A stretch of DNA of 64,000 nt. Origin: Strigamia acuminata. Its lineage: Eukaryota > Arthropoda > Chilopoda > Geophilomorpha > Linotaeniidae. The position numbers and the translations under genes were made by a program. Below, piece by piece: positions 12,595 through 23,098 of the stretch. Under the pieces are notes generated by a model that did not search any database, was not told where the DNA came from, and saw nothing but the letters and a program-made list of their open reading frames with translations. The stretch spans positions 1 through 64,000 of the forward strand of contig CASHSZ010000001.1 in NCBI GenBank assembly GCA_949358305.1, read 5' to 3'. The first letter of the stretch is position 1; every line of letters starts with the position of its first letter.

Positions 12595-14340
12595 CTGACC
12601 AAACACCTGAGAAAGGATCAAAAGCCCGGGAAGATTTTAATCGATGTCTATTATTTTCCAACTCCGAAGATCCGTCTAAGATCTTATCACGACATCGAGG
12701 AGTATTGTATGTTGAACAATATTGATTACGACCCCGGACTGTTTTTCTTCGGTAATCTCGAACATAAGTTACCAACTCTTCCGGGTGTTCGTCATGCGGC
12801 TCATCTATGCCGAACCGAGCCGGCTTCATTCGCCGAAATTCCCAAGTTCAACGACGCTCCGAAATGGCGTGAAGCGATTGGAGAGGAGCTCGATATGTTT
12901 AAAGAGCGAGAAATCTATAAAGAAGTTCCCCGACCACCCGACACCACTATTCTTGGCTGCAAGTGGATTTTTAAACTCAAAACTGATGCAGCCGGAACCG
13001 TCACCCGATACCGAGCACGCTTAGTAGCACAAGGTTTTTATCAAACCCTCGGAGTCGATTTTGATGAGGTGTTTAGCCCAGTCGTGAACTTCATATTGAT
13101 CCGTCTGTTTTTCTGTCTTCTCGTCGTATTGCGTGGTTGGCAGGACGCCCACCTCGACGTGAAAGGTGCGTACCTGTACGGGGAATTAAAGCATAAAGTA
13201 TACATGAGAATCCCTGCAGGTGCCACATGCACCGATCCAAACAATGTGTGGCTTCTTCTCAAATCACTTTACGGCCTCCACCAATCCGGGAGACAATGGT
13301 TCGAGAAACTCGACGAGACGCTTCGGGCCCTCGGATTTCGAAGACTGCCAGCATGTAATTGTGTTTACGTGTTCGGGAATACAGCTGTTATGCTGGTCTA
13401 CGTGGACGACATCGTCGTGTTTTACGCGTCCGACAGCGTTTTCAAACAGCTAATCCGTCTCATCTCTTCGAAATTCGATATAGTCAACCTCGGACCGATC
13501 ACGAAGTTATTAGGCGTCGAGTTTATCCGCGACGCCGGACGCACTTTCATAACGCAACGTGCTTATATCGCCAAACTGGTTAAGAAATTCGGGGCGACGA
13601 CCAATAATCTCGTCAAGACACCAGTGACCCCGGGAACGACACTCGTTAGAGGATCGACCGAGAACTTGGATGATTTTCCATACCGATCTCTAATCGGTTC
13701 ACTTCTGTTTTTGGCATCGAGAACTCGTCCCGACATACTCTATTCCGTCATTGCTTTGGCACAGTACAACACGTGCTATAATCGAACCCACATCCGCGCC
13801 TTGTTGCAGGTTTTGCAGTACGTAGCAAACACTGCAGAACTTTGCATCGAATTATCCGGTTGCTCTTCTAGTCAACTATCTGCATTCACCGACGCGTCGT
13901 GGGCAAGCGATCCGGAGACATCGTTGAGCTTCGGAGGATACATCGTATACGTTGGAAATGTCCCCATTGGCTGGTCCTGTCGCAAACAGTCGACCGTAGC
14001 GTGCTCAACCATGGAAGCCGAATTCATCGCCCTGGTTGAGTGCGTGAAGGAGATTTTCTGGCTCGACAGCGTGTACACCGAATTCCCGATACTCAATCGT
14101 CTATCCCGACCTATCGTGTATTCCGACGCCCTGGCCTCGATTCAATTTACGTCTAATGATATCGAGAACGCGAAGACGAAGCATATTCGCGTGAAGTTTC
14201 ACTGGCTCAGGGAGTGGTTTACTGCGGGAGTCTTCGATCTTCGAAAGGTAGCCGGCGAAGCTAATACCGCCGACATATTCACAAAGTGGCTATCTTCGGA
14301 ACGTTTACGATCATTGATTTCGAGGATCTTCCGAGTATGA
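12589..14340 (+). pseudogene. pol: Copia Pol fragment: reverse transcriptase and RNase H
   Basis: This uninterrupted 583-codon frame is the C-terminal part of a Ty1/copia polyprotein. Copia hallmarks: CKWIFKLK and RARLVAQGF at the start of RVT_2, DVKGAYLYGEL, YGLHQSGRQWF (usually YGLKQ), the YVDDI catalytic motif, then the connection region ending in YRSLIGSLLFLASRTRPDI. RNase H follows with TDASWASD, STMEAEF and the C-terminal TKHIRVKFHWLREW and NTADIFTK. Gag, protease and integrase, which a complete copia element encodes upstream, are absent, so it cannot move alone. The reading frame has no stops, so the truncation is recent or the frame was intact when it inserted. The frame stays open upstream to at least 12554; the ATG at 12589 is just the first methionine. 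Confidence 0.92.
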
Positions 14341-14549
14341 ACAGACCGTGACATTCCTATTTTTGTTTATCACAGTTTCGAGGATCATCGGGTTTCTGTG
14401 GGAATACCGAGCTTAGTTAAGTGATAACCACGACAGTACCCGGCCCGATGATTCGACTTTATTATTTTCTTTTCTCGTCAATTATCAACTGTAATTCCAG
14501 TCTACGTTCATCTTGTCCCCTGATAAATATTTCCATCGAAGAGGGGATT

Positions 14550-14945
14550 TGTTGGTCAAAAGACCAATTTGTATCGATGAATATATTCGTTATTTCCTAG
14601 ATTTCCCATTATGTTTAGGTATACAGCGTATTCTTGTCATTATTTGATTGATTTCGATGTTACTATTCGTTTTGCGCTGTCCCGTATGTAATTCCATACT
14701 CCTGTACCTTTTAGACTATGATTTGTTCTCCAATTCAATGATTTGTTCACACCTAATGTTAATTTCCGGCACCAGGGTGCCCTTATCACGGTATCCAAAA
14801 ATCCAAGATGGCGCGATCCTTTGATTCCAGCTCCTTGGATATTTTCCACCTGTTTTGTAATGTATATTTCGTTTTATAAAGTGTTTTATATATTTTTTTG
14901 ACATTGTGTTGGGTCTATTCATTGCTTTAGAGCAGCCCACAGTGC
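14550..14945 (+). repeat. Probable copia 3' LTR
   Basis: It starts TGTTGGTC directly after a purine-rich tract, as copia LTRs do, and is AT-rich. The 3' edge is not defined because there is no second LTR for comparison; CCCACA near 14940 is a candidate end. Confidence 0.5.
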
Positions 14946-14951
14946 GTATAA

Positions 14952-15564
14952 GCGACCTTACGTCGCGCACTTTGTTTGCAAGCGATACGGATCGTATCGC
15001 CGCCGTCCGCGCGTGTAGCGCGGCTCCAAACACGCTTCCAATCGGTGATAACCGATATTTTGCGCATTCTCTGTCTACACAAAGAGGGCCTGGCCCGCAA
15101 AGAGCACGCTTGCTACCGGCACATCGCGAATGTCCTCCGAGGCGAGTCGGCGAGTTGGCGGATGAGCGCGTTTAAAGGGACCACCAGCGCGCGAGAAGAC
15201 CTGGTGACGGACCAACACGAGGCGTTGATCAGAGACAAGGCGGTGGTACGGGTTAACGAATCGTTCGCTCGTTCGTTTGTTTGTTCGCTCGTTTAAATTT
15301 CCATTCACGTTTCAGAGTCGATGGCTGGTTCGCAAGATCGAGGGTCTCTACGAAGCGGAGGTCGGTTTGCTTCCACCGAAAGGCATTCCCCGCATGCCGC
15401 CGGATCGTCTCGCGACGATAGTGCCCAAGGTCCTGGTCCCGGAGTACATGGTCCGGTTGATCGCGGCAACGGAGGATATCGACCGAGACCACGCGGAGTT
15501 TCTATTGGAATACTGTGACCGTCCGCCGTATGCACTCGACGACCGGAGCTTCGAGTCGGTGTGA
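14952..15564 (+). CDS. 3' part of an unrecognised protein gene (two exons)
   Basis: Exons 14952-15245 and 15316-15564 join in phase 0 (donor GTACGG, acceptor TTTCAG) and code for 180 residues ending at TGA 15562-15564. The frame is closed upstream by TAA at 14949, and the copia LTR lies just beyond, so the true start is missing or in a lost exon. The protein reads as ordinary folded sequence: SVITDILRILCLHKEGL, then an Arg/Glu-rich middle, then LVRKIEGLYEAEVGLLPPK and MVRLIAATEDIDRDHAEF. I find no known motif. It might be the C-terminus of a relative of the upstream zinc-finger gene, or the downstream part of a locus split by the copia insertion. The sequence does not decide this. Confidence 0.5.
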
Positions 15565-15822
15565 GCGAGCGAGCGAGCGAGCGAGCGACCGACCGACTTA
15601 GAACGACCGACCGACCGACCGACCAACCGACTTAGAACGAACGACCGACCAACCGACTTAGAACGACCGACCGACCGATTGACCGACCGACCGACCGACC
15701 GACTTAGAATGACGCGAGCTGGACAGGCAGACAGCGAGCGAGCGAGGTGGACGACCGAACGCGCGAGCGACATCGACGACGTCGTCCGCGACCTATTTAT
15801 TTATTTTTTTTATTTATTTTTT

Positions 15823-15865
<43 letters not shown>

Positions 15866-16283
15866 TTTTTTTATTTATTAATTAATTAATTTATTTTTTT
15901 TTTTTACGAACCAAAAAAAAAAAAAACACATTTTAAGACCTCGGTCTTTCCTTTTTCTCCCCGTACAAAGCCAACAACGAAACATTTGCGACTTTGGCCA
16001 CTTTGAATCGCGCGCCGGGAACATCACCAATGGCGTGCCCCGCTACAACCGAATCCGGCAACCAAAACTCCGTCGTCCGCCTCGTTAAATAACAACTACG
16101 ATTAATGTGGATTTTTTTTTATTTTTATTTTTATTTTTATTCTTATTTTTTTTATTTTTAATTAATTAAAACAAATAAAAAGAAATGAAGAAGAAGTCAT
16201 ACAATACAAAAAAAAACAAAAAAACAAAAAAACAAAAAAAGGTCAAATAAAATCGAATGCACGGTCCACCGATGCTGTCTCCG
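15565..16283. repeat. Simple-repeat cluster (GCGA, CCGA, TTTA, TTTTTA)
   Basis: (GCGA)n at 15565-15588 passes into a (CCGA)n region punctuated by three cttagaa blocks, then (TTTA)n at 15797-15880 and AT-rich runs to 16240. About 15930-16090 is moderately GC-rich and shows nothing supported. It separates two convergent genes. Confidence 0.75.
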
Positions 16284-16801
16284 TCATCCCTGGTGGGCGG
16301 TCGGTGCTTGAAATCTATGCGCTTCCACCCAATGGGTAGAGAGATCCTCGAAAAAGGGTGTTTCCGCGCAAAACGGACAGCGTCCGTCGTTGTGTCGGTA
16401 CACCCGTCTCAGTGCCTTGAAAAAAAAATAAAAAATAAAAAAAAATAAATTAGTTGACTAGTTAACTCGGCGAAGAAACTAAAAGCTCACCAATGCCAAA
16501 CGAACGGGGTCGCGCGAATGGATTCGTAGCAGCCCTCGGGTGGAATCGTCCGCATCTCCGCCGATGTTATGGTACCGTCGCCAGTGACGAAAGGCATCTT
16601 TACAGAAAACACCGTTCGGTTCTGAAACGAGAAAAAATTAAAATCAAATAAAATATACATAATTAAAAAATAAATAAATAAATAAATTGAACAACTGATA
16701 AGTAAATAAATGGATGTTTGTTTCTTACTGTCGGGGTATTTACCGCAGCACAAAGCGCAGTAATGTGACTTGTCGCCCTCTGCATGCTGCGCTCCTTCCA
16801 T
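16284..16801 (-). CDS. Small paired zinc-finger protein, 3 exons
   Basis: Exons 16801-16729, 16621-16491 and 16415-16284 splice in phases 1 and 0 (donors GTAAGA and GTGAGC; acceptors TTTCAG and TCAAG) into 111 residues. Two finger-like units are visible: CALC (residues 15-18) with FRHWRRYH, and CPFCAETPFFEDLSTHW with VEAH. Between them lies RGLLRIH. This order, CxxC - HWxxxH - LLRxH - CPxC - HxxxxH - F, is also in the 8-exon gene at 9.5-12.6 kb, so the two are probably paralogues of one uncharacterised family. Zinc binding is inferred; the role is unknown (nucleic-acid or protein contact are the usual options). A splice-acceptor-like CACACAG eight bases before the ATG and a GTAAGT near 16878 suggest a 5' untranslated exon. 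The third exon is followed within 35 bases by AT-rich repeats containing AATAAA-like words. Confidence 0.6.
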
Positions 16802-17104
16802 CTTTCTTCTGTGTGGGAGACGAGTAGAGAATTGAAAATAAATTGGAGAGAGAAACCACACAAAACACCAAACTTACCAACGGAGACGAAGTGCCGATGA
16901 AAACCGGGAGGAAAATGAAACACTCGCGCGATATACGCTGTCGGACCAACGTGCGCGTTTGTCGTGACATCTGGTGTCGAGCTCGCAAACCATTTCGTGG
17001 CCGCGCGAGTCGAGGCCGTCGACTTCGAGTGGTAGCCGAGACCGTAAATGAATTCGCTTTTACCGCGACGAATCTCGCGCGACCGCGACTCCGCAAAAAT
17101 ACCG

Positions 17105-17925
17105 TATATGGCCCGTAACGGCCCGCCGACGGTCCCGTAACGGTCCCGTCACGACCCCGTCAACGGCTTGTACGGGCCGTGATGGGGTCGTGACGGGACC
17201 GTCGGCGGCCCGTTAACGGACCGTGCGGGCCGTTACGGGATCGTGACGGTCCCGTCACGATCCCGTCAACGGCTTGTACGGGCCGTTACGAGATCGTGAC
17301 GGTCCCGTTGGCGGCTCGTTAACGGCCCGTACAAGCCGTTGACGGGATCGTGACGGTCCCGTCACGATCCCGTAACGGCTCGCACGGGCCGTTAACGGGC
17401 CGCCGACGGTCCCGTGACGGTCCCGTAACGGCCTTCGTTCCCGGACTTCGGCTCGCCGACGGCCCGTACGACCTCATGCGGGCCGTCACGATCCCGTAAC
17501 GGCCCGTCATGATCCCGTAACGGGCTGAAAACGGGAAAACTGAGGGAGTCGGGTGCGAGACCACGTGACCCGGAGTGTGGTTTTTGGGGGCGAGGGCCGT
17601 CCTCCGACCGCGCCGTGACGCGCCCCGAGTCGGATCAAGAGTCACGGCGCGTCGCGGCGCTTTCGGAGCACGCGACCCGATCCCCCCCCTCCCTCCCGTC
17701 ACAAAAACCACGTTTTAGCGAAACCCTTGACCGGTCACAAAACCCACCGAACACCGAAAAGCAACGAACAAAACGCGCTCGGTCGCACGAACTACTCGGC
17801 CAAAACAACATCCGCAAATTCCGCATCGCAGTCGCGATCAACGAAACAACGTATAGGCCGCCGTAATGTTAAAAAGCGGGACCCTTTCGCCCCCGACAAA
17901 ATCCGCACACATACCCCAAGGTTAA
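17105..17925 (+). repeat. TTAA-terminus element, copy 1 (short satellite plus terminal module)
   Basis: Satellite of the cccgtaacgg/ccgttaacgg kind fills 17105-17525. The terminal module follows (gaccacgtgacccggagtgtgg ... aaaccacgttttagcg ... cataccccaagg) and ends with TTAA at 17922-17925. Compared with the copies at 27.2-28.0, 33.3-34.3 and 56.2-57.2 kb it lacks the internal AT-rich segment with tgtcaatttttgac and the ggggttcctcgaggcg block. Confidence 0.8.
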
Positions 17926-18200
17926 ACGAGCGTTTCATTCGCCCATTTATCCGTCGGTCTCTTCTAGGCCATGGCGGACGGTTTTCCCAAAACTGACGCG
18001 GACGCGCGTGTGTGGGTCGCCACGACAACATCGCCCTCTTCCTTCTCGCTTCGACGGACGACTGTGTGTGTTCGCTCAATCCGCGACGTCTTCACGACCG
18101 AACACGTGTCAATTTTGGACAGCCGACTGGCCGATTAATTCTGTTTCGTTTTATTTTATTATATTTTATTGTATTTTATTTCATTTTTCCATTTTTATTA

Positions 18201-18250
<50 letters not shown>

Positions 18251-18406
18251 TAACAACAACAAAAACAAAGGCGATGACGACGTATTGTCGGTGCCAACGA
18301 GGAAAAAAAAAAAAAAAAACAAAAAAAAAAAAGAAGAAGAATTGAAAACAAATGAAACAGGGATAAATAAAAACGAACGAATTAACTAATTAATTAATCG
18401 ATCAAT
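17926..18406. other. Possible single exon, then (ATT)n repeat
   Basis: At 17971 an ATG follows CTTCTAG (acceptor-like) and opens a 55-codon frame to 18138, but two other frames are open over the same stretch and no motif is visible; I do not call it a gene. An (ATT)n microsatellite fills 18193-18250 and A-rich runs 18301-18345. Confidence 0.35.
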
Positions 18407-19497
18407 TTATTGGTCCACCGGTCGATCGGTCGCGTCGGGGCGCGTTGGAGCGATGGCCCGGTGCTCGCGGTACCCACTCGTCGTGGCCGTGGCCGCGTCC
18501 ATCGCCTCGTCCGACTCGGATCGCTCTCGGGTTTCGGTCGGTCCTTCGGCAACGACAATGGTGGCTGGCGGTTGGTCGTCGGGCTCTCGGGTCGGCGAGT
18601 GACTCAACTGGGGACAAGTAAAGTAAAGTAAAGTAAAGTAAAGTAAAGTAAAATAAAACAAAGTAAATGGAAAATAAATTGGCCGGGGTGGGACGGTGTC
18701 TAATCGAAATCGAGTTTGACCCCGTGCGCCGTGAAATGGGAAGGGGGGAAAGAGAGAGAGACAGAGACAGACAGACACTCACGTGTTCTTGTCTCGGGCG
18801 CTTCTCGAGATCCAACGCCTTTTTTTTTAAGTCCTCCACCTCCACGTCATGAGCCGACTCCGACTCCGGCTCCGACTCGAGTGGTCGTCGTTGTTGTTGC
18901 TGCCACTGCTGCCACTGCTGCTCTCGCTCCCGCTCCCACTGCTGCTCCGACTGCTCCAGCTCCAATCGCTCCCGCTCCAATCCCTCCCACTCTCGCTGCT
19001 CCCGCTCTCGTTGCTCCCGCTCCTGTCGACGCCACGCCCGCCGATAGACCGCGCTTTCTCGGTCCAACTGTTCGAGACGCAAATGGATTTGGCGCTGGTG
19101 GGACACCTCTTGTAGTCTCAACCGCTCATCAAGTTCTCTCTTCTTCGCCTCCAACCGTCTTCGCATCTCTCGCTTGAACCTCTCCAACTCGTCGTCCGTG
19201 GTTCGACGCAGTTGTCGTTGCTCCTCTCCCAGCTGGTTTCCCAGCGCCCACAGGAGCCGCGCGGTCGACGGCGGCTCTTCCTCCCCCTCCTCTCCTTCCT
19301 TCTTTTCGAACGGCAGCTCGAATTCGACCGCCCCAGTCTAGAGAGAACGAAGGAACGAACGAATGAACAAAAATATTGCGCCGGGTAACGCGGGGCAACG
19401 CGAAAATTTTTACTCACTTCGACCTCGAGTTTGACTCCTCGTTTAACGTCGCGCAACATGGCGGCGTCGATCTCGGTTAGGTCTTCGTCGTCGTTGT

Positions 19498-19590
<93 letters not shown>

Positions 19591-19758
19591 CAACGACAGC
19601 GCCATTGCCGTCTTCTTCGTCGTCGTCGGTGATGTCAACCTGAAAGCAAAATTTTAAGCGGGGCGACGTGACACGTCGAAGAAAATAAACGCGCTCACCG
19701 TGACGACGGGAATGGGCGGCCATCTCGGATCCTCGTTTCGTTCGCGGTTCGGTTCCAT
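18407..19758 (-). CDS. Coiled-coil protein with polyalanine tract, 4 coding exons (left-arm copy)
   Basis: Exons 19758-19699, 19639-19418, 19337-18783 and 18607-18407 are all in phase 0 and code for 345 residues. A non-coding exon ends at 19838 (donor GTAAGT) and the ATG follows TTTTTCAG directly. Exon 1 reads MEPNRERNEDPRWPPIPVVT. Exon 2 has an acidic start, a run of about 28 alanines, then DNDDEDLTEIDAAMLRDVK. Exon 3 is a long charged helix: from about residue 130 to 260 it is Arg/Glu/Gln-rich with heptad-like Leu spacing (ELERFKREMRRRLEAKKREL), becomes Gln/Trp-rich, and ends in DLEKRPRQEH. Exon 4 is Thr/Pro-rich. No catalytic motif is seen; a nuclear or scaffold role is only a guess. A near-identical copy begins at 63312 on the opposite arm. 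The copies differ by five Ala codons and an intron indel. Confidence 0.65.
19498..19583. repeat. GCC/GGC triplet tract encoding polyalanine
   Basis: An almost pure triplet run lies inside exon 2 of the minus-strand coiled-coil gene. The opposite-arm copy (63485-63556) is five triplets shorter, so the tract is length-unstable. Confidence 0.9.
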
Positions 19759-19979
19759 CTGAAAAACGGAACGAAAAGTTGACGCCGACTGACGAGAACG
19801 AAATGGTTGTCGCGGTAATAGCGTTGGAGAAACTTACCACGTTGTGTATGTATGTATGTATGTATGTATGTATGTATGTATGTATGTATGTATGAATGGA
19901 TAAATGTCTGTCGGTCGTCGAACGAAGTTGGTCGCAAAACGCAGACGTCGCGTGGTCGGGAAAAGTGCACTCACTCACA

Positions 19980-20133
<154 letters not shown>

Positions 20134-20337
20134 GCGAGATGTGACGCTAGAGCATGTCGGTCGACCGGTGACGCGAAAAAGATTAATGAATAAACGACAC
20201 TAATAATGGCAATAACTGACAACTAATAATTAATAATCAATAATTAATTAATAATCGACGATTAATAATCAATAACCGATAATGATTAGTAATAACGACA
20301 AACGTCGTCATCGAAAATAGCGACGCTTTGTCTCCGG

Positions 20338-20412
20338 GCCCGGGTGGCCGAGCGGGCAGAGTTACCTGCCGTACGGAGTTGTGGATCGAGGGTTCGAATC
20401 CCGCTCCCGCGA
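20338..20412 (+). other. tRNA-like sequence (degenerate tRNA or tRNA-derived repeat)
   Basis: It is about 75 nt long with a good A box (TGGCCGAGCGG) and B box (GGTTCGAATCC) at tRNA spacing. A T-stem of four of five pairs forms (GAGGG/CCCGC). The acceptor stem pairs poorly (four of seven including a wobble) and no clean anticodon loop with T33 is seen, so a functional tRNA is unlikely. Pol III promoter elements look intact, so a SINE head or tRNA pseudogene fits. It is duplicated at 62761-62835 on the other arm. Confidence 0.5.
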
Positions 20413-20829
20413 GTTTTCGTTTCTGGCAAAGCTGTATTGTCAAACACGCATTCCATTGACATTGCCATACATTGTGCCGTTTCAGTTTGGTCCCTTCTTC
20501 GTTTCAGATAGTGATGGTGAACACTCTCCCGCGAGGTTGCGGGAGGGTGGGGGGGAGTCGAAAGATTCGGCTCTCCTTTTATTTCTTCGTTTTATTTTTT
20601 TATTTTCATTTACCGTTCTCATCTTTATTTTCATTCTCGTTTTTTATTTTCGTTTACATGTTTCTATTTTTATTTCCACGGTGTGTCGGGAGGGCGCGCG
20701 AAAACCTACTCGCCCAATCTCCGTGGTCGCATTTTCCAAATTTTGTCACTGGATTTCGCGCTTGCGGTGGGGATGGGCGCGCGCAGGCTCCGTCGTCGTG
20801 CCAGAAACTCCACTGTGTGATGTAGTCGC

Positions 20830-20860
<31 letters not shown>

Positions 20861-21035
20861 ACCTAAACCACCACCACCACCACCACCACCACCATCGTCG
20901 TCTCTTCTCTCCTTTTCTTTTAATTTTTGTTAATTTTTGTTAATTTTTGTTAATTTTGTAATTTTGTAATTTTGTAATTTTGTAATTTTGTAATTTTTGA
21001 AATTTTTATTTTTAACTTTTGAATGTACAAATGTA

Positions 21036-21074
<39 letters not shown>

Positions 21075-21216
21075 ATACAATAATCAGACTTTATTCTTCA
21101 GTCTTAAAAATATAAAAAAAATAAAAAAAAAAAATATTGTAAACCACTCGTTTACGGTCCACGGGGAAATAAATAAATAAATAAATACATAAATGAATGA
21201 ATGAATGAATGAATAA
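20413..21216. other. Arm DNA with simple repeats and one weak open frame
   Basis: On the minus strand about 20860-20654 reads open with acidic and Cys/His residues (GDYITQWSFWHDDGACARP), preceded by TTTAG; the same frame exists on the right arm at about 62312-62519. Support is too thin to call a gene. A (TAATTTTTGT/TAATTTTG)n minisatellite lies at 20921-20995, (AAAT)n at 21037-21076, and the AATAAA signal (minus strand) of the next exon at 21090-21095. Confidence 0.4.
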
Positions 21217-21546
21217 TTAGAATCGAAGAGTGGCTGTCGTCGTCGTCGTCGCCGCCGTCGCCGCCGGTCCTCTCCTCGCCACCTTTGTCGCCCCTTTGTC
21301 GTCGCCTTCGTCGTCCACCGGCTCCGTATCATCGGCCATCGCTCCCATCCACTTCTTCTCCACCCTCTCCAACATGTTCTCGAATCGTTCCTCCGTTCTC
21401 GCCAGCATCGCTTCCAATTTTGCCTCCGTCCTCGCCATCATCTTCTCGACCATCGCCTCCAGCGCCGTCTCCTCGCTCTTCTTTTCACTCGGTGTCGGTG
21501 GCGGCGGCGGCGGCGGTGGTCGCGCAGACGCACCCCCTCGACGCAA
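21217..21546 (-). CDS. Coiled-coil exon, 3' end of an unrecognised gene (left-arm copy)
   Basis: This is one exon with an acceptor CGCTAG at its 5' edge behind a T run and a (TC)n tract on the coding strand; upstream exons were not found. It encodes about 109 residues: a Pro run (ARPPPPPPPP), then a helical segment with an 11-residue-like pattern (MMARTEAKLEAMLARTEERF), then VDDEGDDKGAT. After that the copy differs from the right arm: a 7-bp stretch (cggtggt) is missing, so this copy ends KVARRGP...TATLRF, while the right-arm copy stays in an acidic frame (GGKGGEERTGGDGG). An AATAAA lies 120 bases downstream. Function is unknown; oligomerisation through the coiled coil is likely. Confidence 0.5.
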   Translation of the reverse strand: MRRGGASARPPPPPPPPTPSEKKSEETALEAMVEKMMARTEAKLEAMLARTEERFENMLERVEKKWMGAMADDTEPVDDEGDDKGATKVARRGPAATAATTTTTATLRF

Positions 21547-21568
21547 CTAGCGAAAAAAAAAAAAAAAA

Positions 21569-21800
<232 letters not shown>

Positions 21801-21840
21801 AGTGCACTGTTCACGCGCCCACATGCGTGAACAGTGCACT
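21801..21840. repeat. Perfect 16-bp-arm hairpin between GA tract and satellite module
   Basis: agtgcactgttcacgc and gcgtgaacagtgcact are separated by an 8-base loop. The same hairpin is kept at 61378-61417. Half-copies of the motif occur in the 23-26 kb mosaic. Confidence 0.9.
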
Positions 21841-21876
21841 CGCCCTCCGCGCCCCGTCGGCGTAGGCGCCGGCCGT

Positions 21877-21914
<38 letters not shown>

Positions 21915-22312
21915 GCCCGGGAATCGCCCTTCCGCCCGTCACCGAATTTTGTCAATATCTGATAAATTTCCACAGAATTGCAGCGACATTGTACGGGATA
22001 TTTCTGCCCGATTTGACGGACTTATGTAAAACATTGCTGAAATTCCGTGGAAATTTATAAAATATTGACAAAGGTTGGTGACCGACCCACGGCGCGTTGC
22101 GGCGCGGTCGGAGCACGCGACCCGATCCCCCCCTCCCCCCGTCCCCAAAAAACCACGCCTCGAGGAACCCCGAGGTTCGGTTTCCGACCGGGTCGCCTCT
22201 TGATCCGACCCGGGGCGCGTCACGGCGCGGTCGAAGGACGGCCCTCGCCCCCAAAAACCACACTCCGGGTCACGTGGTCTCGCACCCGACTCTCTCAGTT
22301 TTCCCGTTACGG

Positions 22313-22997
22313 GATCATGACGGGCCGTTACGGGATCGTGACGGGACCGTCGGCGGCCCGTTAACGGCTTGTACGGGCCGTTACGGGATCGTGACGGGAC
22401 CGTCGGCGGCCCGTTAACGGCCCGTGCGGACCGTTACGGGATCGTGACGGGACCGTCGGCGGCCCGTTAACGGCCCGTGCGGGCCCATGCGGGCCGTTGA
22501 CGGGCCGTTGACGGGCCGTTGACGGGCCGTTAACGGGCCGTTAACGGGCCGTGACGGTGTAAATCGAAAAAATCAACAACCGACAACACGTACGTGAAAA
22601 CGCGTACAACATTCATAGACATTAATCTCGAATCCTGTTTTTGGTTTTACGCCGTTAACGGGCCGTTAACGGCCCGTTAACGGCCCGTTAACGGCCCGCA
22701 TGAGGTCGTACGGGCCGTTACGGGATCGTGACGGGACCGTCGGCGGCCCGTTAACGGCCCGTGCGAGCCGTTACGGGATCGTGACGGGACCGTCGGCGGC
22801 CCGTTAACGGCCCGTGCGAGCCGTTACGGGATCGTGACGGGACCGTCGGCGGCCCGTTAACGGCCCGTGCGAGCCGTTACGGGATCGTGACGGGACCGTC
22901 GGCGGCCCGTTAACGGCCCGTGCGGGCCGTTTTCGACCCGTTGCGGCCGTTTTCGACCCGTTGCGGCCCGTTTTCGACCCGTTACGGTCCTTGGCCG
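22313..22997 (-). repeat. GC-rich 53-bp satellite, block B
   Basis: Monomers of the ccgttaacggcccgtgcgg / gatcgtgacgggaccgtcggc kind, with one copy of the conserved ~95-bp spacer at 22558-22655 in minus orientation. Confidence 0.85.
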
Positions 22998-23098
22998 TAA
23001 CGGGCCGAAAACGGGAAAACTGAAAAAGTCGAGTGCGAGACCACGTGACCCGGAGTGTGGTTTTTGGGGACGAGGGCCGTCCTCCGACCGCGCCGTGA
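22998..23098. repeat. Partial terminal module
   Basis: It matches the start of the TTAA modules (gagaccacgtgacccggag and the following cgagggccgtcc), then passes directly into the AT-rich mosaic. Confidence 0.6.

Larger units (their letters stand above)
12582..14945 (+). mobile_element. 5'-truncated Ty1/copia retrotransposon
   Basis: Only the 3' half remains: reverse transcriptase, RNase H, a 3' untranslated region, a purine tract (gaagagggga, ending near 14547) and one LTR-like segment from 14550. No 5' LTR, gag, protease or integrase is present. The left edge abuts the last exon of the zinc-finger/SR gene; the right edge near 14945 is uncertain. A 19-bp inverted repeat flanks the insertion (12576-12594 and 15062-15080). 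Confidence 0.85.

Noticed and set aside
20381-20866. 161-codon plus frame starting inside the tRNA-like sequence (also minus strand at 62307)
   Set aside because: It runs through the B box and then Phe/Ile and Val homopolymer-like stretches of simple sequence.
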